From Vicinamibacteria bacterium (GTDB lineage Bacteria > Acidobacteriota > Vicinamibacteria > Fen-336), in the NCBI GenBank assembly GCA_025994075.1, contig JAMQGV010000024.1, positions 186,001-250,000 of the forward strand: 64,000 bases of DNA, read 5' to 3'. Made by a program: the position numbers and the translations under genes. This document shows positions 42,330 to 51,239 of the stretch, piece by piece. The number at the start of each line of letters is the position of its first letter. Position 1 is the stretch's first letter. The notes below the pieces were generated by a model that did not search any database, had not been told where the DNA came from, and worked only from the letters and a program-made list of their open reading frames with translations.

Positions 42330-43495
42330 GGCTTCTCGAGGACCAGGGCCCGGGCCTCGCGCCCGTGGCCGGCGACGACGACGAGGCGATCGCCGCGCCG
42401 CGCGGCGCCGTAACGGCGGGCCACGTCCGCCGCGGTCGGTGCGTCGACGCCGTCGAAGGCGGAGAGGCGGTCGCCCGCGTGAAGTCCCGAGCGGGCGGCG
42501 GGGGAGTCGGGCGCGACGGCGACCACGCGGGCGCCGCCGGGAGCGTCGGCCAGGCGCAGGCCGGGCGCGGCGGGTTCGCCCACGGGGCGCACCTGGAGCC
42601 GCGCGTTGCCTCGCCGCACCTGCGCGACGGCGGTCGCGCTGCGCAGCGCTTCCTCCGCCTCGAGCGAGCTCGCCGGCGCCTTGTCGCCGACGGTCTCCAG
42701 CGAGTCTCCCGCGCGCAGCCGCTCGGCCCAGGCACTCCAGTCTTCGACCGACAGCACGATCAGCCGCGCCTCGCTCGGAGTGCGGCCCAGGCGCACGCCG
42801 CTCCAGGCGGCGCCGCGCGGATCGCGGGCGAGCGACTCGGCGTGCGCGCGCAGGTTGGAACCCGCCAGCACCGCAGCGCCGCCGGCGTCCGGCACCACGA
42901 GGCCCAGCCGGCGCCCGTCGAGCGTGAACAGGAACGACCCGGGCGTCAGGCTGGCCCCGCTCACCGCCAGCACGCCGCCCCACGTCGTCGAGTGGGTGGC
43001 GCGCAACCGCCCGACGTAGACGGGTCGCAGGGCCCAGCCCCCGGGGCCGGGTTCGGCCGCTGCGAGGTAGATCGGGCCGGCGGCTTCCGGGGACCACTCC
43101 GCCAGCGCGGCCGGGGGCGGGCTGATCGCGTGTCGCAGCAGCAGCAGGCCCCGGCCGCGATCGACGGCCAGGATGCGCGGGTCGGAAGCGCGCTCGGGCA
43201 GCGGGCTCCAGGCGAGGGCCTGGGTGCTGTTCCAGAGCAGGGCCAGCGCCGGCCGTCCGTCCTCGCTCGTGCGCTCCACGAGATGGGGCGCGAGCCGCGT
43301 CTCCAGCCGGGCGACGGCGCGCACCAGGTCCTCGTAGAGCGCCTGCGGCCCGAGGCGGTCGATCGGCAGCAACTGCGGCGGCGGCGCTGCCGGCCCGGCC
43401 GCGGGGAAGCGCAGACGGGCGAGGCCGACGAGCACGGCGAGCGAGGCGCCGATCGTCACCAGCAGCAGCCGCAGTTCGCGGGATTCGGGGACCAC
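42326..43495 (-). CDS. Membrane-anchored PDZ-domain protein
   Basis: A 389-residue protein with an N-terminal anchor (LLLVTIGASLAVLVGLARL). The central part has weak trypsin-like features (LAVDRGRGLLLLRH, THSTTWGGVLAVSG), but no catalytic Ser-His-Asp set is apparent, so it may be a degenerate HtrA-type protease. A C-terminal PDZ domain covers about residues 300-380 (VVAVAPDSPAARSGLHAGDRLSAFDG). It is likely periplasmic. It lies between modC and the antiporters, coupled to the latter. Confidence 0.75.
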   Translation of the reverse strand: MVPESRELRLLLVTIGASLAVLVGLARLRFPAAGPAAPPPQLLPIDRLGPQALYEDLVRAVARLETRLAPHLVERTSEDGRPALALLWNSTQALAWSPLPERASDPRILAVDRGRGLLLLRHAISPPPAALAEWSPEAAGPIYLAAAEPGPGGWALRPVYVGRLRATHSTTWGGVLAVSGASLTPGSFLFTLDGRRLGLVVPDAGGAAVLAGSNLRAHAESLARDPRGAAWSGVRLGRTPSEARLIVLSVEDWSAWAERLRAGDSLETVGDKAPASSLEAEEALRSATAVAQVRRGNARLQVRPVGEPAAPGLRLADAPGGARVVAVAPDSPAARSGLHAGDRLSAFDGVDAPTAADVARRYGAARRGDRLVVVAGHGREARALVLEKP

Positions 43496-43537
43496 GGGGC
43501 ACCTTAGTCCGGCCGCGCGACGGCGGCAAGGCGGTTC

Positions 43538-44605
43538 TCAGCGCGGGAGCAGGTGCACGGCCGGGGCCTTGAAGCAGGCGTCGATCGTGCTTCCCGGGAC
43601 GAGCTCGAGCGCCGCGCACGAACCGCGCGAACAGAGGGCCGAGAGCGGAAACCCGGCATCGAGGGCGACCCGCATCAGCGCCCCGTCGGGTTGGAGCGCG
43701 GTAACCCGGCAGGCGAGCCGGTTGCGCGCCGACGAGGCCTCGGGCTGGCCGCGCTCCAGCGTCACCTCCTCGGCGCGCAGGCACAGCAGGGCTTCGCCGT
43801 CGAGGCCGCCGGGATCGACGCCGATCACCCGGCAGCCGCCCGCTTCGACGGCGACCAGGCCGTCGCCCAGCCGCTCGACGACGCGGGCAGGGACCACGGT
43901 CTCGACGCCGACCGCGCGGGCCACGTCGGCGTCCGCCGGCCGCGAGAACACCGCGTCGATCGGCCCGGCCTGACGGACCGCGCCGTCGATCACCACGGCC
44001 ATCGCGTCACCGAGCGCGAGCGCTTCGTGGCGGTCGTGGGTGACCAGCAGCGCAGGCAAGCCCAGCTCGCGCAACAGCCGGCGCAGCTCGCCGCGCAGTC
44101 CCTCGCGGGCCGGGGCGTCGAGCGACGACAGCGGTTCGTCGAGCAGCAGCAGGCGCGGCTCCGGCGCGATCGCGCGGGCCAGCGCGACGCGCTGCCGCTC
44201 GCCGCCCGAGAGCTGCGCCGGGCGCCGCCCCCACGCTCCGCGCGGCAGGCCCGCGCGGTCGAGCGCCGCTTCGGCCCGGCCGCGGTGCCCGTCGCCGCGC
44301 AGGCCGTAGGCCGCGTTGCGGCGAGCGTCGAGGTGGGGGAACAGCGCGCCCTCCTGGAACACGAGGCCGACCCGCCGCCGCTGCACGGGGAGGAAGACGC
44401 CGTCCGCCGACCACGTCTCGCCCGCGAAGCGGACGTGGCCGCGCCGCGGGCGCGCGAGCCCGGCCACGCTGCGCAGGATCGTGGTCTTGCCGGCGCCCGA
44501 GGGCCCGAACAGCACGCACACGCCCGAGGACGCCGTCGCGAACTGCGCGCGCACGACCGGGCCGCCCGGCAGCGCGGTCTCGAAGTCGAGCTCGAGGCCG
44601 CTCAT
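43538..44605 (-). CDS. modC: Molybdate ABC transporter ATP-binding protein
   Basis: A 355-residue ATPase with Walker A GPSGAGKT, signature LSGGERQR, Walker B LLLLDEP and the LVTHDRHEA switch. A C-terminal TOBE-type regulatory domain (residues about 290-350) is present, as in ModC. The start overlaps the modB stop as ATGA. With modB and modA upstream in the order A-B-C, a molybdate (or tungstate) uptake system is clear. The moaB-like gene in this window fits molybdenum use. Confidence 0.9.
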   Translation of the reverse strand: MSGLELDFETALPGGPVVRAQFATASSGVCVLFGPSGAGKTTILRSVAGLARPRRGHVRFAGETWSADGVFLPVQRRRVGLVFQEGALFPHLDARRNAAYGLRGDGHRGRAEAALDRAGLPRGAWGRRPAQLSGGERQRVALARAIAPEPRLLLLDEPLSSLDAPAREGLRGELRRLLRELGLPALLVTHDRHEALALGDAMAVVIDGAVRQAGPIDAVFSRPADADVARAVGVETVVPARVVERLGDGLVAVEAGGCRVIGVDPGGLDGEALLCLRAEEVTLERGQPEASSARNRLACRVTALQPDGALMRVALDAGFPLSALCSRGSCAALELVPGSTIDACFKAPAVHLLPR

Positions 44606-45285
44606 CGCGGTCCTGCCGCCAGCGGCGAGAACGCTCGCCGCTGCAGGGCGAAGGTCAGCGCCAGCACGGTGAACGAGGCGGCGAGCAGCAGCCCCGCGGT
44701 GGCCGCCGCCGCCTCGTACTCGAGCGCCTGCACGTGGTCGTACAGCGCGATCGAGATCGTGCGCGTGCGGCCGGGGATGTTGCCGCCGACCATCAGCACC
44801 ACGCCGAACTCGCCCAGCGTGTGCGCGAAGCTCAGCACCATCCCGCTGACGACCCCCGGCCACGCCAGCGGCAGCGCGACCCGGGCGAACGCACGGAGCC
44901 GCGAGTCACCCAGGGTCCAGGCGGCTTCCAGCAGCCGGCGGTCGACCGCGGACAGCGCCGCGGCCATCGGCTGCACCGCGAAGGGCAGGCTGGCGATCAC
45001 CGAGGCCAGCAGCAGGCCGGAGAAGGAGAACGGCAGCAGCGCGCCGGTGGCCGCCTCCCACGCCCGCCCCGCCGCGCTGCGCGGCCCGAGGAGCGCGAGC
45101 AGGTAGAAGCCGAGCACGGTCGGCGGCAGCACCAGCGGCAGCGCCACCAGCGCCTCGACCAGCACCCGCGCGCGCGAGCGAGTCGCCGCCAGCCACGCCG
45201 CCAGCGGCAGCCCCAGCACCAGCAGCATCGCCGACGTCGTCGCCGCCAGCCGCACCGTGAGCGTCAGCGCCTCGACGTCGATCAC
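44602..45285 (-). CDS. modB: Molybdate ABC transporter permease
   Basis: A 227-residue permease from GTG 45285, overlapping the modA stop as GTGA. About five helices are present. The coupling EAA-type motif is DRRLLEAAWTLGDSRLRAF, and PLVLPPTVLGFYLL with GEFGVVLMVGGNIPG are hallmarks of ModB/CysT-like permeases. Upstream in-frame codons were rejected because they lie inside modA. Confidence 0.92.
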   Translation of the reverse strand: MIDVEALTLTVRLAATTSAMLLVLGLPLAAWLAATRSRARVLVEALVALPLVLPPTVLGFYLLALLGPRSAAGRAWEAATGALLPFSFSGLLLASVIASLPFAVQPMAAALSAVDRRLLEAAWTLGDSRLRAFARVALPLAWPGVVSGMVLSFAHTLGEFGVVLMVGGNIPGRTRTISIALYDHVQALEYEAAAATAGLLLAASFTVLALTFALQRRAFSPLAAGPR

Positions 45286-46031
45286 GGGGCCGCCGCGTAG
45301 CCGTGGCGGCCGAGGATCGCGCGGCCTTCGGCGGAGACGAGGAACTCGAGCAGCGCGCGCGCCGCCTCGCGCTGCGGTGCGCGGGCGAGCACGGCGCCCG
45401 CGTGCACCAGCGGCGGGTGCAGCGCGGCATCCACCACGGCGTGGCGGCCGGCGTCGGCCATCGCCGGCGACAGCGCGGTCGCGAGCGCGAAGAGCCCGGC
45501 GTCGGCTGCGCCCTGGTACGCGAAGTGGGCCGCCTGGGCGACGTTCTCGCCGAGCAGCAGCTTCGACCGCACCGCCTCCCAGGCGCCGCTCGCGCGCAGA
45601 GCCGCTTCGGCCGCGCGGCCGTACGGGGCGTGGCGCGGGTTGGCGATCGCGAGCCGGCGCACGCCGCTCCCGCGCAGGGAGCCGAGTCCGCGGGCCGGGT
45701 CGAAGGGCGAGTCGTGTCGCGCCCACAACGCGAGGCGACCCCGCGCGTAGGCGCGCGGCGGCCCGTCGGTCAGCCCCTCGGCGTGGGCGGCCGCCGGGTA
45801 CTCCGCATCCGCCGAGAGGAAGAGGTCGAACGGCGCCCCCTGGCGCAACTGCGCGAGCAGGCTGCCCGAGGCGCCGTAGGAGACGACGACCGTGCGCCCC
45901 GGCCGCCGCGCCTCGAAGGCGGGGCCGACCTCGTCGAGCGCGCTCTTGAGGCTGGCCGCCGCCGCGACCCGCACCGGTTCCGCCGCAGGGGAAGCGACGG
46001 CCAGCAGCAGCGCGAGCAGCGGCGCGTTCAT
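45282..46031 (-). CDS. modA: Molybdate-binding periplasmic protein
   Basis: A 249-residue substrate-binding protein. A short signal peptide (MNAPLLALLLAVASPAAE) precedes VRVAAAASLKSALDEV, the canonical ModA start. Ligand-contact segments are YGASGSLLAQLRQGAPFDLFLSAD (in pieces), ANPRHAPYG and AADAGLFALATAL. It should bind molybdate or tungstate in the periplasm and deliver it to ModB. It starts 40 bases after the AlkD-like gene. Confidence 0.92.
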   Translation of the reverse strand: MNAPLLALLLAVASPAAEPVRVAAAASLKSALDEVGPAFEARRPGRTVVVSYGASGSLLAQLRQGAPFDLFLSADAEYPAAAHAEGLTDGPPRAYARGRLALWARHDSPFDPARGLGSLRGSGVRRLAIANPRHAPYGRAAEAALRASGAWEAVRSKLLLGENVAQAAHFAYQGAADAGLFALATALSPAMADAGRHAVVDAALHPPLVHAGAVLARAPQREAARALLEFLVSAEGRAILGRHGYAAAP

Positions 46032-46071
46032 CGCGCGCGAGCGTACCGCGCGCGGCGGTCCCCGCGAAAGC

Positions 46072-47223
46072 TCAGCGCGAGAACGTGCGGGTGCGGCGCG
46101 GGCCGCGCGCGGTGCTTCCGGGGGCGACCTCCAGCGAGAGGTCGAAGGCGCCGGCCTTCACGATCCGGCCGTTGACCTGCACCTCGACCGCGTGGCGGCC
46201 GGCGTGCAGCGTGCGGATCGTGCGGTGCACGAGCGGAAAGCGCCGGGCGATCGCCCGCGTCTCGCCCCCGTCGAGGTCGACGCGGCCGAGGCGGAACACC
46301 TTGACCGACGGCCCCTTGGCCTTCACGAAGTGGACGCGGGCGTCGACCACCACGTGGGCCGCGGCGCGCCCGCGGTTCTCGACCCGCGCCTCGATCGTCA
46401 CCGACTCGCCGAGTCGCACCCGCACCGGGGTCACGGTCGCCTTCACCCGCAGGTCGTCGCCGCCGGCGCCGAGCAGCGCCAGCGCCGCCGGGTCGCCCTT
46501 CTTCACCAGCGTGCGCAGGCCGTGCTCCACCAGCTTGCGCCGCTCGGGCGAGGCGCCGCGCAGCCAGCGCTTCGCCACTGCGAGCACGGCGGCCGGGTTG
46601 TCCTTCGCGACGTCGTTGAGGTTGTTGGCGACCGAGCGGCGCACGTACTCCGAGGGGTCGTCCTTCAGCTTCTCGAGCAGCGCGAGGACCGGTTTCGGGT
46701 CGCGCTGGAATGCGGGCAGGTGGCGGCCCCACGGCAGCCGCGGCCGGGTGCCCTCCGAGCACAGCCGGCGCACGTGCGGGTCGGGGTCGGCGCTCCACGC
46801 GTGCAGCGCGGCGAGCGTGCGCCCCGCGTCGGCGATCAGCAGCGTGCGCAGGCAGAACTCGGAGGTGAAGCGGCGGGTCAGCTCGCGGTTCGCCTCGAGT
46901 GCGACGTCGAACGCCGCCGCGCCATGGCGCTCCAGGTACTCGCTGTAGGGGAAGTAGAGGAAGCCGAAGCCCTTCGTCTCCTGAAGCGGCGCGTGCAGCG
47001 AGCGGACGAGGATCGCCATCGCCTCTGCGGGCGCGGCCGGCAGCGCCCGCTCCAGCGCGTCCGCGACGTGGCGGGCGCGCGCCTTCAGCTCCAGCGCCTC
47101 GAGCCCGTCGTTCGCCTCGCGCACGAACCGCGCGTGCGGGAACGACGGCCACGCATCGCGCAGTCCGTCCGCCAGGCGCTTGACCAGCGCCGGGCCCAGC
47201 AGGTTCTTGAACGGTTCCGCCAT
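46072..47223 (-). CDS. AlkD-like HEAT-repeat DNA alkylation repair protein
   Basis: A 383-residue protein made of HEAT-like repeats in its first 270 residues. DPDPHVRRLCSEGTRPRLPWG and KDDPSEYVRRSVANNLNDVAKDNP are characteristic of the DNA alkylation repair family, which removes 3-methyladenine-type lesions without base flipping. A C-terminal beta domain of about 110 residues (VRLGESVTIEARVENRGRA) is an Ig-like addition. It overlaps the LOG gene stop as ATGA. The repair role is by family only. Confidence 0.8.
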   Translation of the reverse strand: MAEPFKNLLGPALVKRLADGLRDAWPSFPHARFVREANDGLEALELKARARHVADALERALPAAPAEAMAILVRSLHAPLQETKGFGFLYFPYSEYLERHGAAAFDVALEANRELTRRFTSEFCLRTLLIADAGRTLAALHAWSADPDPHVRRLCSEGTRPRLPWGRHLPAFQRDPKPVLALLEKLKDDPSEYVRRSVANNLNDVAKDNPAAVLAVAKRWLRGASPERRKLVEHGLRTLVKKGDPAALALLGAGGDDLRVKATVTPVRVRLGESVTIEARVENRGRAAAHVVVDARVHFVKAKGPSVKVFRLGRVDLDGGETRAIARRFPLVHRTIRTLHAGRHAVEVQVNGRIVKAGAFDLSLEVAPGSTARGPRRTRTFSR

Positions 47224-48461
47224 CACGCCTCCGGGGCGGCAGGCGGATCGAAGGCCAGCAGCGCCGCGGCAGCCTCTTCGGGCGTGTCCACGAGGTGCAG
47301 GTGGGCGGCCCACGGCCGCCCTTCGGCGAGCTTGCAGATCAGGTCCCACACGGGGCGCTCGCGGGTCCAGTAGTCGCGGCCGAGCAGCACCATCGGGCTC
47401 GCGTGGCCCGCCGTCTCGTAGTGGTTCTGCGCCGCGTCCTGGAAGATCTCCTGGACGGTGCCGAGGCTGCCGGGGGCGAACACCACGCCGCCGGTGGCGA
47501 TCGCCAGCAGGCCGTCCTCGCGCTCGGAGTTCATGAAGTACTTGGCGACGCGGGACGCGAACGCGTTGGGCGGCTCGTGTCCGTAGCACCAGGTCGGCAC
47601 CCCGATCGAAAGCGCGGGCAGCCCGGTCTCCAGCGGTCGCACCGGGAAGCGCTCGCGCACCGCGAAGGCGGTCGCCAGCCAGTCGTGCGCCGGCTTGTAG
47701 AGCGGCGCCGGCGCCATCACCGCGAGCGCCTCGTCGAGCGCCGCGTCGGGCCACGGCGCGAGGTGGGTGCCGAGGTGGGTCGCCTCCATCGCCCCGGGCC
47801 CGCCGCCCGACAGCGTCGCCCGTCCCGCGCGCGCCAGGCTGCGCGCGAGCACCGCGACGTCGCGGTAGGCGGCGGTGTCACGGCGCAGCGAGTGGCCGCC
47901 CATGATGCCGATCGCGTGGTGGCCGGCGAGCTCCTCCTCGAGCGCGTCGGTGATGCCGTGGTCGTGCAGGCGCCGGAACAGCGACTCGTCGACGCCCGGG
48001 CGCGGGCCGCCGCGGCCCAGGTAGTGCGCGTACACGCGCGCGTCGAGGGTGTCCGCGTAGCTGCCGGGCCGCGCCGGGTCGAACCCCGCGTAGAGCTCGT
48101 CGACCGTGTAGAGGGCGTTGCGGTACGGGCGGTAGGGCAGCTCGGGCGGCGAGCCGAACACCAGGGCGCCGGTGCGCAGGGCGTGGTCGAGCGCATCGGG
48201 CGACAGCGTGCAGCCGAGGAAGATCGCGCCGCGCAGCGACTCGGCGACGAGCGCCTCGCTGCGCTCGCGCAGGTCGAGCGACTGGAACACGGCACCTGCC
48301 AGCCGCTGGCGCGCGGCGAGGTGGCCGTCGAGCGCGTGCAGCGACTCGAACTCCGGCGGCGAGACGCGGTGGGCCGCGAGCCACGCGGCGGTGTGGTTGA
48401 CCGGCGTCGGCGGTGGCGGCGGGGCCGCGACGGCCCGGCCCGCGCGGTCGCGAGGGCGCAT
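47223..48461 (-). CDS. LOG-like Rossmann-fold protein, long form
   Basis: A 412-residue protein with a helical N-terminal domain of about 160 residues followed by a LOG-type fold. The motifs are GGGPGAMEA and PGSLGTVQE; the second departs from the canonical PGGxGTxxE by Gly to Ser. GGAGGAGG precedes ATG 48461. The N-terminal half (ARQRLAGAVFQSLDLRERSE) has pentapeptide-like hydrophobics of unknown role. It heads an eight-gene leftward run that includes modABC, and a promoter match lies upstream. Confidence 0.8.
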   Translation of the reverse strand: MRPRDRAGRAVAAPPPPPTPVNHTAAWLAAHRVSPPEFESLHALDGHLAARQRLAGAVFQSLDLRERSEALVAESLRGAIFLGCTLSPDALDHALRTGALVFGSPPELPYRPYRNALYTVDELYAGFDPARPGSYADTLDARVYAHYLGRGGPRPGVDESLFRRLHDHGITDALEEELAGHHAIGIMGGHSLRRDTAAYRDVAVLARSLARAGRATLSGGGPGAMEATHLGTHLAPWPDAALDEALAVMAPAPLYKPAHDWLATAFAVRERFPVRPLETGLPALSIGVPTWCYGHEPPNAFASRVAKYFMNSEREDGLLAIATGGVVFAPGSLGTVQEIFQDAAQNHYETAGHASPMVLLGRDYWTRERPVWDLICKLAEGRPWAAHLHLVDTPEEAAAALLAFDPPAAPEA

Positions 48462-48506
48462 CAGGCCTCCTCCCTGGAGCAAGACGCGATCTTCATCGGG
48501 AGCCGG

Positions 48507-48536
48507 ACTATAGGCGCGACGGGCGCGGGCCGGCAA
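48507..48536 (-). promoter_or_regulatory. Predicted promoter of the LOG-mod-antiporter run
   Basis: On the minus strand TTGCCG (48536-48531) precedes TATAGT (48512-48507) by 18 bases. This is one of the best -10 matches in the window. The start would be near 48500, leaving a leader of about 40 bases that carries the GGAGGAGG site before ATG 48461. On the opposite strand TAAGAT at 48566-48571 may serve the PIG-L gene but lacks a -35. Confidence 0.5.
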
Positions 48537-48581
48537 CGGGCCGCGAGGCCGTCGGGCCGCAGCGCTAAGATCGGCGCCGTC

Positions 48582-51239
48582 ATGAAGATCGCCCGCGTCA
48601 TTCCCGTCGCACTGATCTCGCTGCTGGCCCTGTCGCTCGTTCCGGCGACGGGCCGGGCCCAGGTCCGCCCCGTCTACTCGCAGGGCGCAGCCGGGCTGTT
48701 CCAGCTCGTGGGCCGGCTGCAGACCACCGGCTCCGTGCTCCACAACGCCGCCCACCCCGACGACGAGGACAGCTTCCTGATCGCGCGCCTCGCCCGCCGC
48801 GACCACGCCCGCGTCGCCTACCTCTCGATCAACCGCGGCGAAGGCGGCCAGAACGTGATCGGGCCCGAGCTGTTCGAGGCGCTCGGCGTGATCCGCAGCG
48901 AGGAGCTGCTGCAGGCCCGCGCCCTCGACGGCGGCGAGCAGCTCTTCGGCAGCGTGATGGACTACGGCTTCTCCAAGCGGCGCGAGGAGGCCGCCGCGAA
49001 GTGGAGCGAGGAACGCGTGCTGTGCGACATCGTGCGCGCGATCCGCTTCTACCGGCCGCTGGTGATGGTGGCCCGCTTCGCCGGCACCCCCGCCGACGGC
49101 CACGGCCAGCACCAGCTCGTCGGCCACCTCTCGGCGCCGGCGTTCGAGAAGGCGGCCGACCCCGCCGCCTGCGCGTCGCAGCTCGCCGAAGGGCTGCGCC
49201 CGTGGCAGGCCAGGAAGCTCTACGTCAGCGAGGGCTTCGTGCCGAGCGCGGACAACGTGCCGAGCCTGCGGCTCGAGACGGGCGAGTACGCGCCGACCTA
49301 CGGCCGCACCTACTTCGAGATCGCGGCCCAGGGCCGCAGCCAGCACCGCTCCCAGGAGATGGGCATGGTCGAGCTGCGCGGCCCGCACGCCTCCGGGGTG
49401 CGGCTGCTGAAGAGCCACGTCGCGCAGCCCGCGACCGAGAGCCACCTGTTCGACGGCCTCGACGTGTCGATCCCCGGCCTCGCCGCCCTCGCCGGCCTGC
49501 CCGCGGGCGCGCTGCAGGCGCCGCTCGCGGCGATGGACGCGGCGGCGAAGAAGGCGCTCGTCGAGCTCGACGCCGACGCCCCGCACGCGATCGCGGCGCA
49601 CCTGGCGGCCAGCCTGCGCGCGGTGCGCGAGGCCCGCGCCGCGCTGGCGAACGTCGCGGGCGCCTCCGCGGACGCCCGTGCCGAGGCCGACTTCCTGCTC
49701 GCCCACGAGCAGCGCGAGTGGGAGGCGGCGCTGGTGCAGGCGGCCGGGATCGCGTTCGACGCGCTGTCCGCGGACGCCCTCGTCGCGCCCGGCGAGAGCG
49801 TGCCGGTCGCGCTGCGCGCCTACTTCCCCGGCACGGTCGCGGTGAAGCCCGGCAGCCCCCGCTTCGAGCTGGCGGCCGGCTGGAGCGCCGCCCCGGCGGA
49901 ACCCGAGAAGACGGCCGACCCGCGCCGCCGCCGCCGCGAGGAGTCGCCCGCGGCGGAAGCGACGTTCGCGCTGGCGGCGCCCGCGGACGCGCGGCCCAGC
50001 GTGCCCTACTGGCTCGAGACGAAGCGCCGCGGCGACCACTTCGAGTGGCCCGAAGACGCCCGCCGCGGCCAGCCGTTCGGGCCGCCGCTGGCCACGGCGG
50101 TGTGGCCGATGGAGATCGCGGGCATCGCCGTCGACGTCCCCGCTCCCGTCCAGTACCGCTTCGCCGACCCCGCGCGCGGCGAGCTGCGGCGCGACCTCGC
50201 CGTCGGCCCGGCGCTGGCGGTGGCGCTCGACGCCGACCTCCACGTGGTGCCGGTCTCGGCCCGGCCGCAGACCCGCCGCATCGCGGTGCGCCTGACCAAG
50301 CACGCGAAAGCCCCGCTCTCGGGCGTCGTGCGGCTGGAACTCCCGCCGGGCTTCAGCGCTGCCCCGGCCGAAGCGCCGTTCGCGCTGGAGGGCGAAGACC
50401 AGCGCACCGCGGTCGCGTTCACGGTGACGGTGCCGGCGAACGCGCCCCAGGGCGCGCACGCGCTCGCGGCCGTCGCCACCGCCGGCGGGGCCGCCTACCG
50501 CCACGGCCTGCGCGAGATCGCCTACGACCACATCCAGACCCACCGCCTGCTGACCGAGGCGAAGGCCACCCTGCGCGTGCTCGACCTGAAGGTGGCGCCC
50601 GTGAAGGTCGGCTACGTGATGGGCAGCGGCGACCTCGTGCCCGACGCGATCCGCCGCCTGGGCCTGGCGGTGACGCTGCTCGACGAGGACTTCCTCTCGG
50701 CGGGCGACCTCTCGCAGTTCGACACGATCGTCGTCGGCGTGCGCGCCTCGCAGGTGCGGCCCGACTTCGTCGCCGCCAACGGCCGGCTGCTCTACTTCGC
50801 GCGCGCCGGCGGCACGCTGATCGTCCAGTACCAGCGGCCCGACTACACCGACCGCGGCCTGGCACCGTTCGGCGGCGAGATGAAGGGGCGCACCGCGCGC
50901 GTCACCGAGGAGGACGCCGCGGTGACGATCCTGCAGCCGGAGCACCCGGCCTTCACCGCACCGAACCGGATCGGCCCGTCCGACTTCGAGGGCTGGGTGC
51001 AGGAGCGTTCGCTCTACGAGTTCACGGGCTTCGGCCCCGAGCTGGTGCCGCTGCTCTCCGCGGGCGACACGGGCGAGGCTCCGGGCCGCGGCGGCTACGT
51101 GCACGCCCGGATCGGCAAGGGCCACTACGTCTATGCCGCGTACGCGTTCTTCCGCCAGCTCCCGGCGGGCGTGCCCGGGGCCTATCGGCTGTTCGCCAAC
51201 CTGCTCTCGCTCGGCCACCCGGACCGCCCTGCGAAGTAG
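48582..51239 (+). CDS. Exported PIG-L family deacetylase, multi-domain
   Basis: An 885-residue secreted protein with a signal peptide (residues 1-26). The PIG-L/LmbE zinc motif AHPDDE is at 57-62, with RGEGGQN downstream and a third-ligand candidate in GHGQHQ. The deacetylase domain covers about 45-330. The remaining 550 residues contain Ig-like/NPCBM-type beta segments (VPVALRAYFPGTV, APLSGVVRLELPPGF) and a C-terminal ThuA-like or glutamine-amidotransferase-like region (DTIVVGVRASQVRPDF). It likely removes N-acetyl groups from a glycan or glycolipid outside the cytoplasm. The exact substrate is unknown. Confidence 0.85.
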   Translation: MKIARVIPVALISLLALSLVPATGRAQVRPVYSQGAAGLFQLVGRLQTTGSVLHNAAHPDDEDSFLIARLARRDHARVAYLSINRGEGGQNVIGPELFEALGVIRSEELLQARALDGGEQLFGSVMDYGFSKRREEAAAKWSEERVLCDIVRAIRFYRPLVMVARFAGTPADGHGQHQLVGHLSAPAFEKAADPAACASQLAEGLRPWQARKLYVSEGFVPSADNVPSLRLETGEYAPTYGRTYFEIAAQGRSQHRSQEMGMVELRGPHASGVRLLKSHVAQPATESHLFDGLDVSIPGLAALAGLPAGALQAPLAAMDAAAKKALVELDADAPHAIAAHLAASLRAVREARAALANVAGASADARAEADFLLAHEQREWEAALVQAAGIAFDALSADALVAPGESVPVALRAYFPGTVAVKPGSPRFELAAGWSAAPAEPEKTADPRRRRREESPAAEATFALAAPADARPSVPYWLETKRRGDHFEWPEDARRGQPFGPPLATAVWPMEIAGIAVDVPAPVQYRFADPARGELRRDLAVGPALAVALDADLHVVPVSARPQTRRIAVRLTKHAKAPLSGVVRLELPPGFSAAPAEAPFALEGEDQRTAVAFTVTVPANAPQGAHALAAVATAGGAAYRHGLREIAYDHIQTHRLLTEAKATLRVLDLKVAPVKVGYVMGSGDLVPDAIRRLGLAVTLLDEDFLSAGDLSQFDTIVVGVRASQVRPDFVAANGRLLYFARAGGTLIVQYQRPDYTDRGLAPFGGEMKGRTARVTEEDAAVTILQPEHPAFTAPNRIGPSDFEGWVQERSLYEFTGFGPELVPLLSAGDTGEAPGRGGYVHARIGKGHYVYAAYAFFRQLPAGVPGAYRLFANLLSLGHPDRPAK

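Noticed and set aside
47295..48581. Upstream extension of the PIG-L frame
   Set aside because: It is antisense to the LOG gene and lacks motifs; a signal peptide begins at ATG 48582.
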